From NCBI GenBank assembly GCA_963729325.1, contig CAVSNS010000053.1, forward strand, positions 62,001 to 126,000: 64,000 nucleotides of DNA, in the 5' to 3' direction. The DNA comes from JABCYV01 sp963729325 (GTDB lineage: Bacteria; Acidobacteriota; Terriglobia; Terriglobales; Acidobacteriaceae). The notes beneath the pieces were generated by a model that ran no database searches, was not told the origin of the DNA, and worked only from the letters and a program-made list of their open reading frames with translations. This document shows positions 17,036-27,576 of the stretch, one piece after another; positions within the stretch are counted from its first letter, which is position 1, and each line of letters opens with the position of its first letter. A program made the translations under genes and the position numbers.

Positions 17036-18599
17036 TTATCCCAGCCGAGCCTTGCTGAACGCTTCCACCCGCTCCCGCACGCTGAGCACATGCTTGGGCA
17101 AATTCAGCCGGCTGCCTTCTTCAAGGATTGGAATGAGCTTGTCAAACGCCGGGCCAGAGTGCGAACCCATCACAACGATTCGTATGGGATGAAAAAGCTC
17201 TTTACCTTTCACCCCGGTTTCGGCTTTCACCTCGCTAACGATCTTGTTGAACTCCTCGGCGGTAAGTTTACCCACTTGGGCACATTCATTCTCCAAAACC
17301 TTAACCGCGAACCTGTCGAGTACTGCTTTGGTCTGAGGCCATGCAAGAACTTCGGCAGTTCTCGGGCGCGGCGAGAGCGGCCTTCGCGTCATAGCTAAAA
17401 ACCGGAGAAGCTCGTTCCGGAAGCTGATCGAGGCGATCCACGTAAGGTGCAAACAGTTCCGTGACTCTGGAGAACCAATCGAAAAGGCTTTGCTCAACGA
17501 AGATGCTGTGATCCCAGGTTGGCGGAGGAATCCGAGTCTCGCCGAGGATGCCCGACTTCGCAAAGAACTCCAACCCCAGGAAAGTCAGCCGTTGCAACTC
17601 GCATTGCTTGATGTAGTGCCGGTTCAGCCAGTAAAGCTTCTCCATGTCGAATACCGCCGGGGACGGCGTCACCCGCTCCAGGGAGAATTCCTTCACTAAC
17701 TCTTCGAGACTGAAGATTTCCCGCGTGCCACCGGTCGGCGCCCAACCTAAGAGCGCCAGGTAATTCACCAACGCCTCTGGCAGCACACCCATGTCGCGAA
17801 AATTGGCGATAGAAGTCGCTCCGTGGCGTTTGGAAAGCCGCTCGCGGTCACTGCCGAGAATCGTCGAGAGATGAGCGAACTCCGGAACCGGCCAGCCCAG
17901 AGCTTCGTACAAAGCAACTTGCTTCGGTGTGTTGGAGAGGTGATCGTCGCCGCGAATCACATGCGTGATCTTCATCAGCGCGTCGTCAATCACCACAACG
18001 TAATTGTAAACCGGCATACCATTCGAGCGCAGTATGATGGGATCGCTTACCACTTCGTTCGAAAACTCCACTTCCCCGTGCACAATGTCGTGAAACCGGA
18101 TGGGATGCTCGGGAATTCTTAGCCGGATCGCCGCAGACTCACCACCCGCCCTCCGCCGCTTGGCTTCGTCAGGATCAATCACCCGGCACTTGCCCGAGTA
18201 GATTTGTTGGCGGCTTTCTGCTTGGGCCCGATCACGCTCTTGCTGCAGTTCGTCTTCCGTGCAGAAACACAAGTACGCCTTGCCTTCGTCGAGCAGTCGC
18301 TCCCCGTATTCACGATAAACATCCAAACGATCTGACTGGCGATACGGCGCGTAGGGCCCGCCAACATCCGGCCCTTCGTCCCAGTCCAGTCCTAGCCACT
18401 TCAGGTCGTCGATCAGCTGATCTTCGAAGCGCGCCTCACTGCGCTCGACATCGGTATCCTCGATACGCAGCACCATGGCGCCGCCTTTTTGGCGGGCAAA
18501 AAGCCAGTTAAAGAGAGCTGTGCGCGCGTTGCCAACGTGCAAATGGCCAGTCGGCGAAGGGGCAAAGCGCACTCTTACAGGAGAATTTGTAGTCACCAT
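17036..18599 (-). CDS. gltX: Glutamyl-tRNA synthetase, one frameshift
   Basis: Class I aminoacyl-tRNA synthetase that charges tRNA-Glu (or also tRNA-Gln in organisms using the transamidation route). HIGH-type motif in FAPSPTGHLHVGNARTAL, KMSKS-type motif in DRERLSKRHGA, and the anticodon-binding C-terminal domain in a second frame (KAVLDRFAVKVL ... LPKHVLSVRERVEAF). The frame changes near 17361; removing one base gives a continuous protein of 520 residues. The gene is essential, so a sequence error is the likely cause. Confidence 0.92.
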
Positions 18600-18631
18600 G
18601 TGATGTTAGCAGGAGAGGTCGACGTGATTCA

Positions 18632-20894
18632 TCAGGGACACGGTGGGGTGCTGCTTCCGTCCTTGTGCAACTCTTCGTTCAATTTTGCCAGCAACGCCGT
18701 CCGCTGCTCCGTACTCAATTCGCGCTGCAGCTCCTCAAGTGCCAAGGCGACAATGTGGTAGTGATGAGCGCCGCAGTACTTCGGATCCGATGTCACATCC
18801 AGCCACACCTTGTGCATGAGTTCCAGATCCTGGGGACGCATGCGTGGCGTGTGCGGTCCCAGCGGATATTCGCGGATGGTGCCGTCGGGCAAATGGACTT
18901 CCAGCGTGATCCGTGGCCGCGGTTCCGGTAGCTTCTCCCAGGCGTCACCAGTCCGCTTAGCCTGCTCATCCGCGGTAAGTTTATTGGATAGGCCGCAGAC
19001 AATCCGGCTTGAATCCAGCCGCTGTGCCGTCAGCACGATCGCCTCAAACACATCGCTCCCAGGGACCACGAGCAATGAGACTGGCCTGCCTTCCTTTTCG
19101 GCTGCGGCGACGGCAGCGGTAAACAGCTCCTGCTCGTAGTGGTCGAAAATTTCACCGGCGTCGAGTTCCGCGCTACCTGTGAAGGAGTGTTCCCGATGGT
19201 AGAGCCGCACCGTCATCACCACCACGTCCTGCCGGGTGGTGTCGGTGCGCCGCAGGACCTCGCGGAGGTAATAAAGGTTCTTCGGATCGCGAACTGCAAC
19301 CAGAATACTCCCCGGCCGCGCTCCTAGAGCGCCGCTGCCCAGTTCCTGGTTCCCATAGACGCGGAATTGGTCCAGGTTCTCCGGTTTGCCGTGCCGTGCT
19401 TTGGTCACCCGATGTTCAGAGTAGGAAAAAAGACCAAAGAAAATCAGGCTGAATGTAACTCCGGCAATAGTCGCCTCCGACTTTGTGAGCAAGTTCACCA
19501 GGGCGGTCGTCAACAGTACAGCAGAGATCAGGATCAGCCCAATCGGTACTTCGCGTCCGCCCACGTGAAAATTGCCCGGTACCTTCCATTGGCGATTTCC
19601 GGGCTCGGTATAGCGCAGGACCAATACCGCTAAGGACTTCAGGGCGAAACTCCAGATCACGCCGAACGCATACAGACCCGCCAGGACGAACACATTGCCA
19701 CGACTGGCAATGATGGTGAATAACTGCATGGCGACAATCAGGTTGATGATGCGGTAGCTGGTGCCGTAGCGCGGGTGCGGCTTCTGGAAAGCGTCAGTCA
19801 GAACGCCGTCTTCCGCCACCCGGTTCAGCACGCCATTAGCGCCGACGATGGAAGTGTTCTGAGCGCCGGCCAGAATCAGGACCCCCACCAGCACGACGAA
19901 ACCGTGGAATGCCACCTTGGCCCAGGTTGGGCCCGCAAGGTACAAGGTGATGCCGCCGATTAAATTGGCAAAGTATTCCGGCCTCACTTTGTCCGGAATC
20001 ATCATGACCGCAAAGAAAGAGACCAGGCGAAGTAAACAGCAGGCTGTAGATGAAAATCACCAGGCCCAGTCTTCTCCAGGTTTTTCAGCTTGGGATGTTC
20101 GATCTCGCGATTGACCTGGGCCAGCGTTTCTTCTCCGCTCATGGCCAAGACTGAATGGCCAAAACCCACGAACAGGATGATCAGACGTCAGATGACTGAT
20201 CCAGGTCCCATTCAGCCAGCCCAAAGATTCCTTGTTGAGTAGAACCACTCCTGGGTGCAGGGGATTCGGGGGTAGCTGGATCGTCGGGCCGCGGAAAATT
20301 GTGAACACACACCACAGAATTAGCAAAACCACCATCACGGTGGTAATCACCATGATCTGCACGGCCTTCTCGCTGGATTCGTGAATGCCCTGAACGTTCT
20401 TTCGCCAGAAATAAAGCACAACCAATCACCCCGAACGCCGCCGCAAAGCTGTTCTCGGGAAAATTTGGAAAAGGGTGGTGGAGATAGCGGCCGATGTCCT
20501 CAATGAATCCCGCCAGATACTGGCCTGCCGAAACCGCGCTGATGGGCCCGGTCAGTACATAATCAAAGAGCAGCGCCGAGACTGAAAATTTGGCCAGCGT
20601 GCCGCCCATGGCCTCCTTGACCACGCGGTACACGCCGCCCCGGACGAACATGCTGCTGGATTCGATATAAAGCGCTCGGACAGCGTAGCTGAACAGCATC
20701 ACCGCCAGGATGAACCAGGGCGCGCTCTTGCCAATGACCTTCTCGGCGTCGCCACCGGCGTAATAAGCTGAGGAGGCGAGATCCGACAGTACGATCGCGG
20801 CCGCTCGCCAGAATGAGATGAACGTCAGCATCACCGTGGTGGCGACGAATACTTTGACGGCCGGACGCTTGACGTTCTGAATGGATGAAGACAT
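18632..20894 (-). CDS. APC-type amino acid permease with cytosolic UspA-like tail, four frameshifts
   Basis: The intact reading would be about 752 residues from ATG 20894: roughly twelve membrane helices (for example VKVFVATTVMLTFISFWRAA, AVQIMVITTVMVVLLILWCV, VAFHGFVVLVGVLILAGAQN) followed by a soluble C-terminal domain of about 250 residues that starts SILVAVRDPKNLYYLREVL and resembles universal-stress-protein domains appended to some permeases. Frame changes occur near 20420, 20185, 20063 and 20030, each removable by one base, and the total length then divides by three. A transporter for an amino acid or similar solute is likely; substrate unknown. Confidence 0.75.
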
Positions 20895-20967
20895 GATTTG
20901 CGCTAGAAGGGCGCAAACTTAAAAATTTAACATATCGGCGGAGAGAAAGCTTGCAGAGTGGCGTCCA

Positions 20968-22194
20968 TCACTCTTTCGGTGCCATGTAGGTATGGGTGAT
21001 GCGGTCGTGCCAACAGAGCCGATCTTCGTCGAGGAAGCACCAGGCGTAGCCCAATCCCAACGAAACTCCAGAGAGGACCGAGGCGAGCACTCGCCAACGG
21101 CGGAGTCGACGGGGAGCAGTCGTACCGTCGAACCGGCAGAGCTGCAGGCCGGCCAACTTCAGCCCAGGACTTATTCCGCAATACACCAAGAGCAGGTACT
21201 GGTAGGCGACCCAAAAGAGTCCTATGAGTACCAGCGCCGTGCCTACCGCTGGTTGTAATGCCGGTACTTGCCTGGTGAGCCTCAGGAAAATGTAGACGAA
21301 TACTGCGACAGCGCAAGCTACAAGCACACCATCGATCGCGACCGCCGTGAGGCGCCGCGACATAGAAGCTGACTGCAGCGGCATTTCAAATCCAGGTCGC
21401 TTCTCGCACGGTGGTTGTTCGGCCGGTTCAATCAGAATACCCCCCAACGCGGGTGGCGTAGGGACGACCTCCGGCGCCTCCAGAATCCGTGGATGATCGA
21501 GCATAGGCTCGGCCAGTTCGTCGAAGCGGTTCGGAGCCGCGGATGAGCGTGGAAATTCAATGATCTTCGCAGGCGTCTCCGCTCCTACGGCCGGTTTGAA
21601 GGCAGGACGGGTGCGGTGAGCACTCTCAACTGCAACCGGTGGCTCGACTAGGCTGGATGGGGTAGCTCCCACCTCCTGATCCTCTTCGAATTTCAAGCGC
21701 AGCGAGGGATAGCGCGGTGCCCGTGGTCGGCGCCGGGCACGGTAATTGTTCAGCCGGGCGGCCACTTCCTGTCGCCAGCGCTCGGGGTTTTCTTCTTCTT
21801 GGAGGCCCCCTTGCGCAGGGGGCGCTGTTGACTTTTTCGCAGGCTCCGCTGATTTGTCAGCCTGCGCTGTCGTGATGAGATCTTTGGTATCAAGCTCGGC
21901 CGACGGTACCCCGTTCTGGGATTCGACACTGTACTGAATCGAGGCATCCCCTTTCCGCCCCATTATTGATGTCGCATCAGTTTCGGTTTCACCTTCTACC
22001 ACAAACCGAGGCTGTGGGCCCTGTTCCAAGCTGGCACTGAATTGCTGTTCGCTGGCATCGTATGCTTCTGGGTCGATCAGCGTGGACGAAGGACGCGTGC
22101 TGACACCCGCTACAACATCGGGTTCAAACCTGGATCTCATGGTGGGACGAGTTGGCGCGCGATCTTGCGAATTCCCGATGACGGGCCCGCACAC
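20968..22194 (-). CDS. RDD-family membrane protein with long disordered N terminus
   Basis: Up to 408 residues. The first 270 or so are charged, Pro/Glu-rich and without predicted structure; the C-terminal 130 contain the RDD domain (RRLTAVAIDGVLVACAVAVF, ISPGLKLAGLQL, CWHDRITHTYM) with about three membrane helices. RDD proteins are poorly characterised; some behave as ion antiporters. The start is uncertain: GTG 22194 or ATG 22140, neither with a clear ribosome site. Divergent from larE. Confidence 0.75.
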   Translation of the reverse strand: MCGPVIGNSQDRAPTRPTMRSRFEPDVVAGVSTRPSSTLIDPEAYDASEQQFSASLEQGPQPRFVVEGETETDATSIMGRKGDASIQYSVESQNGVPSAELDTKDLITTAQADKSAEPAKKSTAPPAQGGLQEEENPERWRQEVAARLNNYRARRRPRAPRYPSLRLKFEEDQEVGATPSSLVEPPVAVESAHRTRPAFKPAVGAETPAKIIEFPRSSAAPNRFDELAEPMLDHPRILEAPEVVPTPPALGGILIEPAEQPPCEKRPGFEMPLQSASMSRRLTAVAIDGVLVACAVAVFVYIFLRLTRQVPALQPAVGTALVLIGLFWVAYQYLLLVYCGISPGLKLAGLQLCRFDGTTAPRRLRRWRVLASVLSGVSLGLGYAWCFLDEDRLCWHDRITHTYMAPKE

Positions 22195-22346
22195 GATTCC
22201 TTATCACGGCGGCCTTTGTTTGTCATCTGCTACTGGCGCCTTCATTAGTTACCAGCCGGTTGCCTTTCTCCCAACTACTATTGATCTCGCGCAAATCAGT
22301 AAGGCGATGCCCGCAACGCGCAAACCCCCTGTATTAGAATGAACTT

Positions 22347-23202
22347 GTGTCCGTGCCCGAACATCTCGCCTCAAAGCAGGCTACGCTCGACGCGCGGCTT
22401 CGAGCCATGGGTCGCACTCTCATCGCTTACTCCGGAGGCGTGGACTCCGGATTCCTGGCGTGGGTTGCCCACCAGTCGCTAGGGACCGGCATGCTGGCAG
22501 TGATCGCTGATTCGCCCAGCCTAGCCCGCACCCATTTGGCTGACGCAATTGCCTTTGCTCACGAACATGAGATTCCGCTGGAGGTCATTAGCACCGCCGA
22601 ACTCGACCGTCCGGAATACACCCGTAACGATGCTTTCCGTTGCTTCCATTGCAAAGATGAGCTATTCAGCGTGATGGAGGACGTTCGCCGCGGACGCAGT
22701 TTCGATCTCATCGCTTACGGCGTCAACCTGGATGATCAGGGCGACTTCCGCCCCGGTCAACTTGCCGCTGAACAGCACCGGGTCGCGGCGCCTCTACGAG
22801 ACGCCGGTTTGACCAAGGCCGACGTTCGAGAACTCGCGCGCGCGGCCGGTTTACGCATCTGGGACAAACCCGCTTCGGCATGCTTATCGTCACGCGTTGA
22901 GTACGGACGTCCCGTCACTCGCGAGATCCTGGAGGATCGTCGAGCAGGGAGAAGATGCTCTTCGGGGTCTTGGGTTCGGTCAGTTTCGGGTCCGTCACCA
23001 TGGCGACATCGTACGCATCGAGATCGCGCGCGATGAGCTGCCCCTTGCGTTAACTCCGCAAATGGCCACTGAGTTTACTCAGATCTTCAAGGCCCTGGGC
23101 TTTAAGTTTGTGACCCTCGACCTCGAAGGTTTCCGCTCCGGCTCCATGAACACCCTGCTGCTACCCGCACTGCTTAGGCGCAGCCGCAAGTCTGGCAGCT
23201 GA
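22347..23202 (+). CDS. larE: LarE-like ATP-dependent sacrificial sulfur transferase, one frameshift
   Basis: A PP-loop protein: AYSGGVDSGFLAW near residue 28-40 adenylates a substrate carboxylate; FRCFHCKDELF and the DKPASACLSSRVEYG block with a cysteine match LarE, which donates its own cysteine sulfur when building the nickel-pincer nucleotide of lactate racemase. Frame changes near 22935; removing one base restores GEDALRGLGFGQFRVRHHGD and a length of 284 residues. No larB or larC is in the window. GTG 22347 has a TAGAAT box only 6 bases upstream, so the message could be leaderless. Confidence 0.8.
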
Positions 23203-23288
23203 AATTGATCGCGCGGAATGCGGTCATAACCCGCATGATCAGGCCCTTCGTCGCGCTCGCTATGAGATAATCTTGTTTTGCCACACAA

Positions 23289-24242
23289 ATGTATAGGCGG
23301 TTTATAGTGACGCTTTTGCGACGTTCCACTGTTGTGATCCTGCTCATTTGCCTGGGATGTTCTGCCGAATCGGCCCCACCGGACGTTACCAAACGGATCG
23401 AACGACATGTGCGTGCCTATTACAACGTTCCGCCCAGCGTCAATGTCACGATCAGCCCTCTAAAAGCCAGCGACTTCCCGAATTACGACACTCTGACCAT
23501 CACCTTCGACAGCGGGACGAAGAAGCAGAATTACGATTTCCTGCTTTCCAAAGACGGTCAGACACTGATTCGCATGACTAAACTCGACCTCACCAAAGAT
23601 CCTTACGCCGAAGTCATGAAGAAAATTGATGTAAGTGGACGACCGACTCGCGGAAACAAGGATGCCAAGGTGGTCGCGGTCAACTTCGATGACTTTCAAT
23701 GCCCTTTCTGCTCCCGCATGCATCAGACGTTGTTTCCCGAATTGTTCAAGGAGTACGGCGATCGGGTGTTATTCATCTACAAGGATTTTCCACTCGCGGA
23801 AATTCATCCCTGGGCCACGCACGCTGCAGTGAATGCTAATTGCCTGGCTTCGCAAAACGGCGATGCCTACTGGGATTTCGCCGATTTCATTCACTCCAAC
23901 CCGGGGGAAGTGAAATCAGAAAAGGGTCGGGACGCCGAGTTTGCAACCCTGGACCGGATGGCCATGCAGCAGGGACAGAAGCATAACCTCGATGCAGCGA
24001 AGCTCCAGGCCTGCATCAAGGCGCAGAACCAAGACGCGATCAAGGCCTCGGTGAAAGAGGGCGAAGCCGTCGGGGTGGAGGCGACGCCGACCATGTTCGT
24101 GAATGGGCAGAAAGTGGATGGAGCGCTTTCTCTCAGCGAATTGCGCGCTGTGTTAACAGCGCACTCGAGCAGGCTGGCGTGGCCGTCCCTCCGCATCGCC
24201 GCCGACATCTCACCAGCTGCGTCCCAGCCATCGGGCAAGTGA
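23289..24242 (+). CDS. DsbA-like thioredoxin-fold lipoprotein
   Basis: 317 residues. A hydrophobic segment ending LICLGC24 gives a lipobox, so it is probably anchored in a membrane facing the periplasm. After a 90-residue domain comes a thioredoxin/DsbA fold with CPFC at 138-141 (DDFQCPFCSRMH) and the cis-proline in EATPTMFVNG. This arrangement matches the disulfide oxidoreductase/isomerase group often annotated as DsbA-family protein. The downstream parvulin gene starts 57 bp later on the same strand, suggesting a small envelope-folding operon. Confidence 0.88.
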   Translation: MYRRFIVTLLRRSTVVILLICLGCSAESAPPDVTKRIERHVRAYYNVPPSVNVTISPLKASDFPNYDTLTITFDSGTKKQNYDFLLSKDGQTLIRMTKLDLTKDPYAEVMKKIDVSGRPTRGNKDAKVVAVNFDDFQCPFCSRMHQTLFPELFKEYGDRVLFIYKDFPLAEIHPWATHAAVNANCLASQNGDAYWDFADFIHSNPGEVKSEKGRDAEFATLDRMAMQQGQKHNLDAAKLQACIKAQNQDAIKASVKEGEAVGVEATPTMFVNGQKVDGALSLSELRAVLTAHSSRLAWPSLRIAADISPAASQPSGK

Positions 24243-24299
24243 TGCCCTCTGCATTCGGCACGCCAAAAAGAAATCACGCTGGTCCATCGGAGGATCTGA

Positions 24300-25367
24300 T
24301 TGAAGATGAACTCGCTGCTTGGTAACCGCCTGGCTGCAATGTTGGCGGCTTCGCTTCTCGCCGGCTTCACCGGGTGTGGGCCGAATCGTGGTGCGAACGA
24401 TCTGGCCGCCACGGTGGATGGGCGCAAGATCTACCAGACTGACGTGGAAAAGTATTATCAAAATCAAACTTCCGGCTCCGATCAACAACCAGTCGGCGAA
24501 CAAGCCACCAACCTGCGCCTCAACATTCTGCATGAGTTGATTGATAACGAAATTCTCATGCGCCGAGCTGAAAAGCTGGGTTTGTTGGCCACCGACGACG
24601 AAGTCGAACGCAAACTAAACGAACTCAAATCCCCCTACAGCAATGAACAGTTTCAGGAGAAACTAAAGCAAAAAAAGATCACGCTGGATGACTTTAAACG
24701 CGATTTAAGACGTTCCCTGACAGTCGACAAAGTCTTGAATAAGGAAGTTACCTCCAAGATCAACGTCACTGATCAGGACATCGCCGCCTACTACAACGCG
24801 CACAAGTCGGAGTTCAATCTGATTGAGCCGCAGTATCATTTGGCGCAGATTTTTGTGACCCCGGCGCCTAATCCTCAGGTGCGCAACCAGAGCAACAAAG
24901 CGCAAAGCGAAGCGGATGCTCAGAAGAAGATCCAAATGATCGCTAACCGACTTGACAGCGGCGACGACTTCGGCACTCTGGCGATGAATTTCTCTGAGGA
25001 CCCGGAAACCGCTGGCAATGGCGGAGACCTTGGCTTCACCCCTGAATCTTCCCTGAAAAACACTGACCCCACGACTCGTGATTCGGTGACCAGACTGAAA
25101 CCGGGTCAGTACACCCCAGTTATAACTGTGGTCAATCCCATGACCAAGCAGCTGATGGGCTACCGCATCGTGAAGCTGGTCGCAAAAGAGCCGGCAGGAC
25201 AGCGAGAGTTGGCCGACCCGAGGGTGCAGCAAGCCATCCGCGCCCAGCTTCGTGATCGTCGGGAGCAACTCCTCAAAGCAGCCTATTACGAGGTCCTTCG
25301 CGACCAGGCACGTGTCGAAAACTACCTCGCGAAGAAGGTGCTCGATGGGAACGGCGTAGCACAGTAG
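24300..25367 (+). CDS. SurA/PrsA-like parvulin peptidyl-prolyl isomerase lipoprotein
   Basis: 355 residues from TTG 24300, preferred because GGAGG lies 6 bases upstream; ATG 24306 is the alternative. The signal ends in a lipobox (LLAGFTGC). An N-terminal SurA-type helical domain (residues about 40-170, ILHELIDNEILMRRAEKLG) precedes a rotamase domain (HLAQIFVTPAP ... NFSEDPETAGNGGDLGF ... LKPGQYTPVI). It assists folding of exported proteins. Probably co-transcribed with the DsbA-like gene. Confidence 0.9.
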   Translation: MKMNSLLGNRLAAMLAASLLAGFTGCGPNRGANDLAATVDGRKIYQTDVEKYYQNQTSGSDQQPVGEQATNLRLNILHELIDNEILMRRAEKLGLLATDDEVERKLNELKSPYSNEQFQEKLKQKKITLDDFKRDLRRSLTVDKVLNKEVTSKINVTDQDIAAYYNAHKSEFNLIEPQYHLAQIFVTPAPNPQVRNQSNKAQSEADAQKKIQMIANRLDSGDDFGTLAMNFSEDPETAGNGGDLGFTPESSLKNTDPTTRDSVTRLKPGQYTPVITVVNPMTKQLMGYRIVKLVAKEPAGQRELADPRVQQAIRAQLRDRREQLLKAAYYEVLRDQARVENYLAKKVLDGNGVAQ

Positions 25368-25403
25368 ATGATCGAGCAGAAGAGCGTCTCTAGAACCTCC
25401 ACC

Positions 25404-25902
25404 TCACTCTATAATCGCCAACACGTCTCCCGCATTCACGTTCGTTCCTTCACCGGCGACGATTTTCTCAACCGTCCCATCTTTTGGCGACTTGACCTCG
25501 TTCTGCATTTTCATAGCTTCCACAACTAAAACGCCTTGTCCGGCTTTGATCTCTCCCTTCTCAGGAACCAGCACACGAACAACTTTGCCAGGCATGGTCG
25601 CCACTAGCTCCCTGCGACCGTCCTGGCCACTGGCGCCACGCTTGCGTCTGCGAAAGGAACGCGGATCTTGCAATTCGACCTTGTATCGCGAGCCTTTGAC
25701 CCACAAATATGTTTCGGTTCTTGTGCGCTCGCGTTTGATCTCATAGGACTTTCCTTCGATCAGCAAAGAGAGTACGTCGGAGCCGCGGAAGAACGGCGTC
25801 TAGCTGAAGCTGTTGGCCATCCAGGACGCAATGCCAGCCTGCTTCTGTACGCTCCAGCTCCAGCCGAAAGTTCTTCCCATCGATAGTGAAGTCACAAGTC
25901 AT
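25404..25902 (-). CDS. Biotin carboxyl carrier protein of an acyl-CoA carboxylase, one frameshift
   Basis: About 165 residues after correcting one extra base near 25795. The start ATG 25902 overlaps the TGA of the biotin carboxylase gene (ATGA), which shows translational coupling. The C-terminal 75 residues are a biotinyl domain: ELVATMPGKVVRVLVPEKGE, then VVEAMKMQNEVKSPKDG with the biotin-accepting lysine in EAMKM. The N-terminal part (TCDFTIDGKNFRLELE) is the spacer domain seen in acyl- or propionyl-CoA carboxylase alpha chains, here encoded as a separate protein. Confidence 0.85.
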
Positions 25903-27435
25903 TGCAGGGCTTCGGTCCGAGCCGTCTTCCTCCAGTTCGAAGTGCCCGGTCCACCGTTTGATCCATTTGTGGAGAGCGCGTCCGCGCCACTCACGATCGA
26001 AGTTGAGTCCAGGACTGCAAACACACCAGCCGCAATTGCGGCGATGCTTGCATCTGCATGCTTTGCTTCAGCAAACTTCGCTTGGGCCGACGGGGAATTT
26101 AAAAGACGGTCAAGATAACTGGTGTCGAGCCTGCCCGCCCGAAAATCCGGATCACTTAGAATGCGACGGAAGAGCACAATATTGCTCTTGATGCCGCCGA
26201 CAAAGTACTCGCTCAGCGCCTGCAGCAGTCGCGAGATTACCTGAGGACGGTCCTCCCCGTAGGCAATCAGCTTGGCCAGCAGGGGATCGTATTCATTGGG
26301 CACCGTCCAGCCTTCATAGATGCCGCTGTCTAACCGGATTCCCGGCCCGGAAGGCTCGAGCAGCGCTGTGATTTGCCCGGGCTGGGAAAATAATTATTAT
26401 CTGGATCCTCAGCGTAGATGCGGCATTCAATCGAGTGCCCGCGGAGGCTCACGTCTTTCTGCTCGAATGGCAACTTTTCTCCCGACGCAATGCAAATCTG
26501 CAGCTGCACCAGATCCAGCTCCTGTAGTCAATTCGGTCACGGGATGCTCCACTTGGAGCCGCGTATTCATCTCCAGGAAATAGAAATTCTTGTCCTGATC
26601 CACCAGGAACTCGACCGTGCCCGCATTGGTGTAGCTGGCCGCCTGAGCCACGCGGACAGCGACTTCGCCCATGCTCCGCCGCATTTCCTCATCCACGATT
26701 GGGGAAGGTGATTCTTCCAGCACCTTTTGATGCCGTCGTTGAATGGAGCATTCCCGTTCGCCCAGATACACCGTGTTGCCGTGCTCGTCGGCAAGCACCT
26801 GCATCTCGATGTGCCGAGGGTTGACGATTGCCTTTTCGAGATAAATCTCGCCGTCTCCAAAGGCCCGCTGCGCCTCACTCTGAGCGGCTTCCAGGGCAGG
26901 TCTGAGTTCTTTCCGATCGTGTACCAGGCGCATCCCCTTGCCACCGCCACCGGCCGCTGCCTTCAACATCACGGGATACCCGATCTTCGCCGCCGCCTCT
27001 TCCGCTTCCTGGAATGATTCCAAGCCGCGAGAAGTCCCAGGCACCAAGGGGATGCCTTTTTTTTCGATCTGCTGCCGGGCTCGCGTCTTCGAGCCCATCA
27101 TCTCCATCGCGGCGGGGGTTGGTCCAATAAATTTCAAACTCGCGTCGGCTGCGGCCTGGGCAAATCTCGCGTTCTCGGAAAGAAAGCCGTAACCTGGGTG
27201 GATGGCTTCGGCACCACTGCGCCGCGCAACATCCAGGATTTTCGGGAATGTTCAGGTAGGATTCTGTCGCCGCCGACTGCCCGATAGAATAGGCTTCGTC
27301 AGCCATACGAACATGCAGCGCTGCCCGGTCAGCGTCCGAGTACACCGCAACCGAAGTGATCTCCATCTCACGGCAAGCGCGGATCACCCGCACCGCAATC
27401 TCTCCGCGGTTAGCAACAAGGATTTTCTTGAACAT
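25899..27435 (-). CDS. accC: Biotin carboxylase subunit of acyl-CoA carboxylase, three frameshifts
   Basis: Starts MFKKILVANRGEIAVRVIRA at ATG 27435. Further blocks in successive frames: AIHPGYGFLSENARFAQA, the ATP-grasp loop KAAAGGGGKGMRLVHD, NTRLQVEHPVTE, and the C-terminal NEYDPLLAKLIAYGEDR. Frame changes near 27244 (extra base), 26512 (extra base) and 26377 (missing base); corrected length is 511 residues. The enzyme carboxylates biotin on the carrier protein using ATP and bicarbonate. The long tail after the biotin carboxylase core suggests an acyl/propionyl-CoA carboxylase alpha chain split from its carrier domain. Confidence 0.88.
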
Positions 27436-27576
27436 TGTCTTAACAGCGGCTCGCGCAAAAACCCGTTCAATTTTACAGAAGATTGCGTAACCAGATGCGA
27501 CGAGTGGCACCCAACCCAGCGGATGGCATCCCGCGTAGGCGCAGGGTATGATTACGTTTCCTTTAGACGGAAACTC

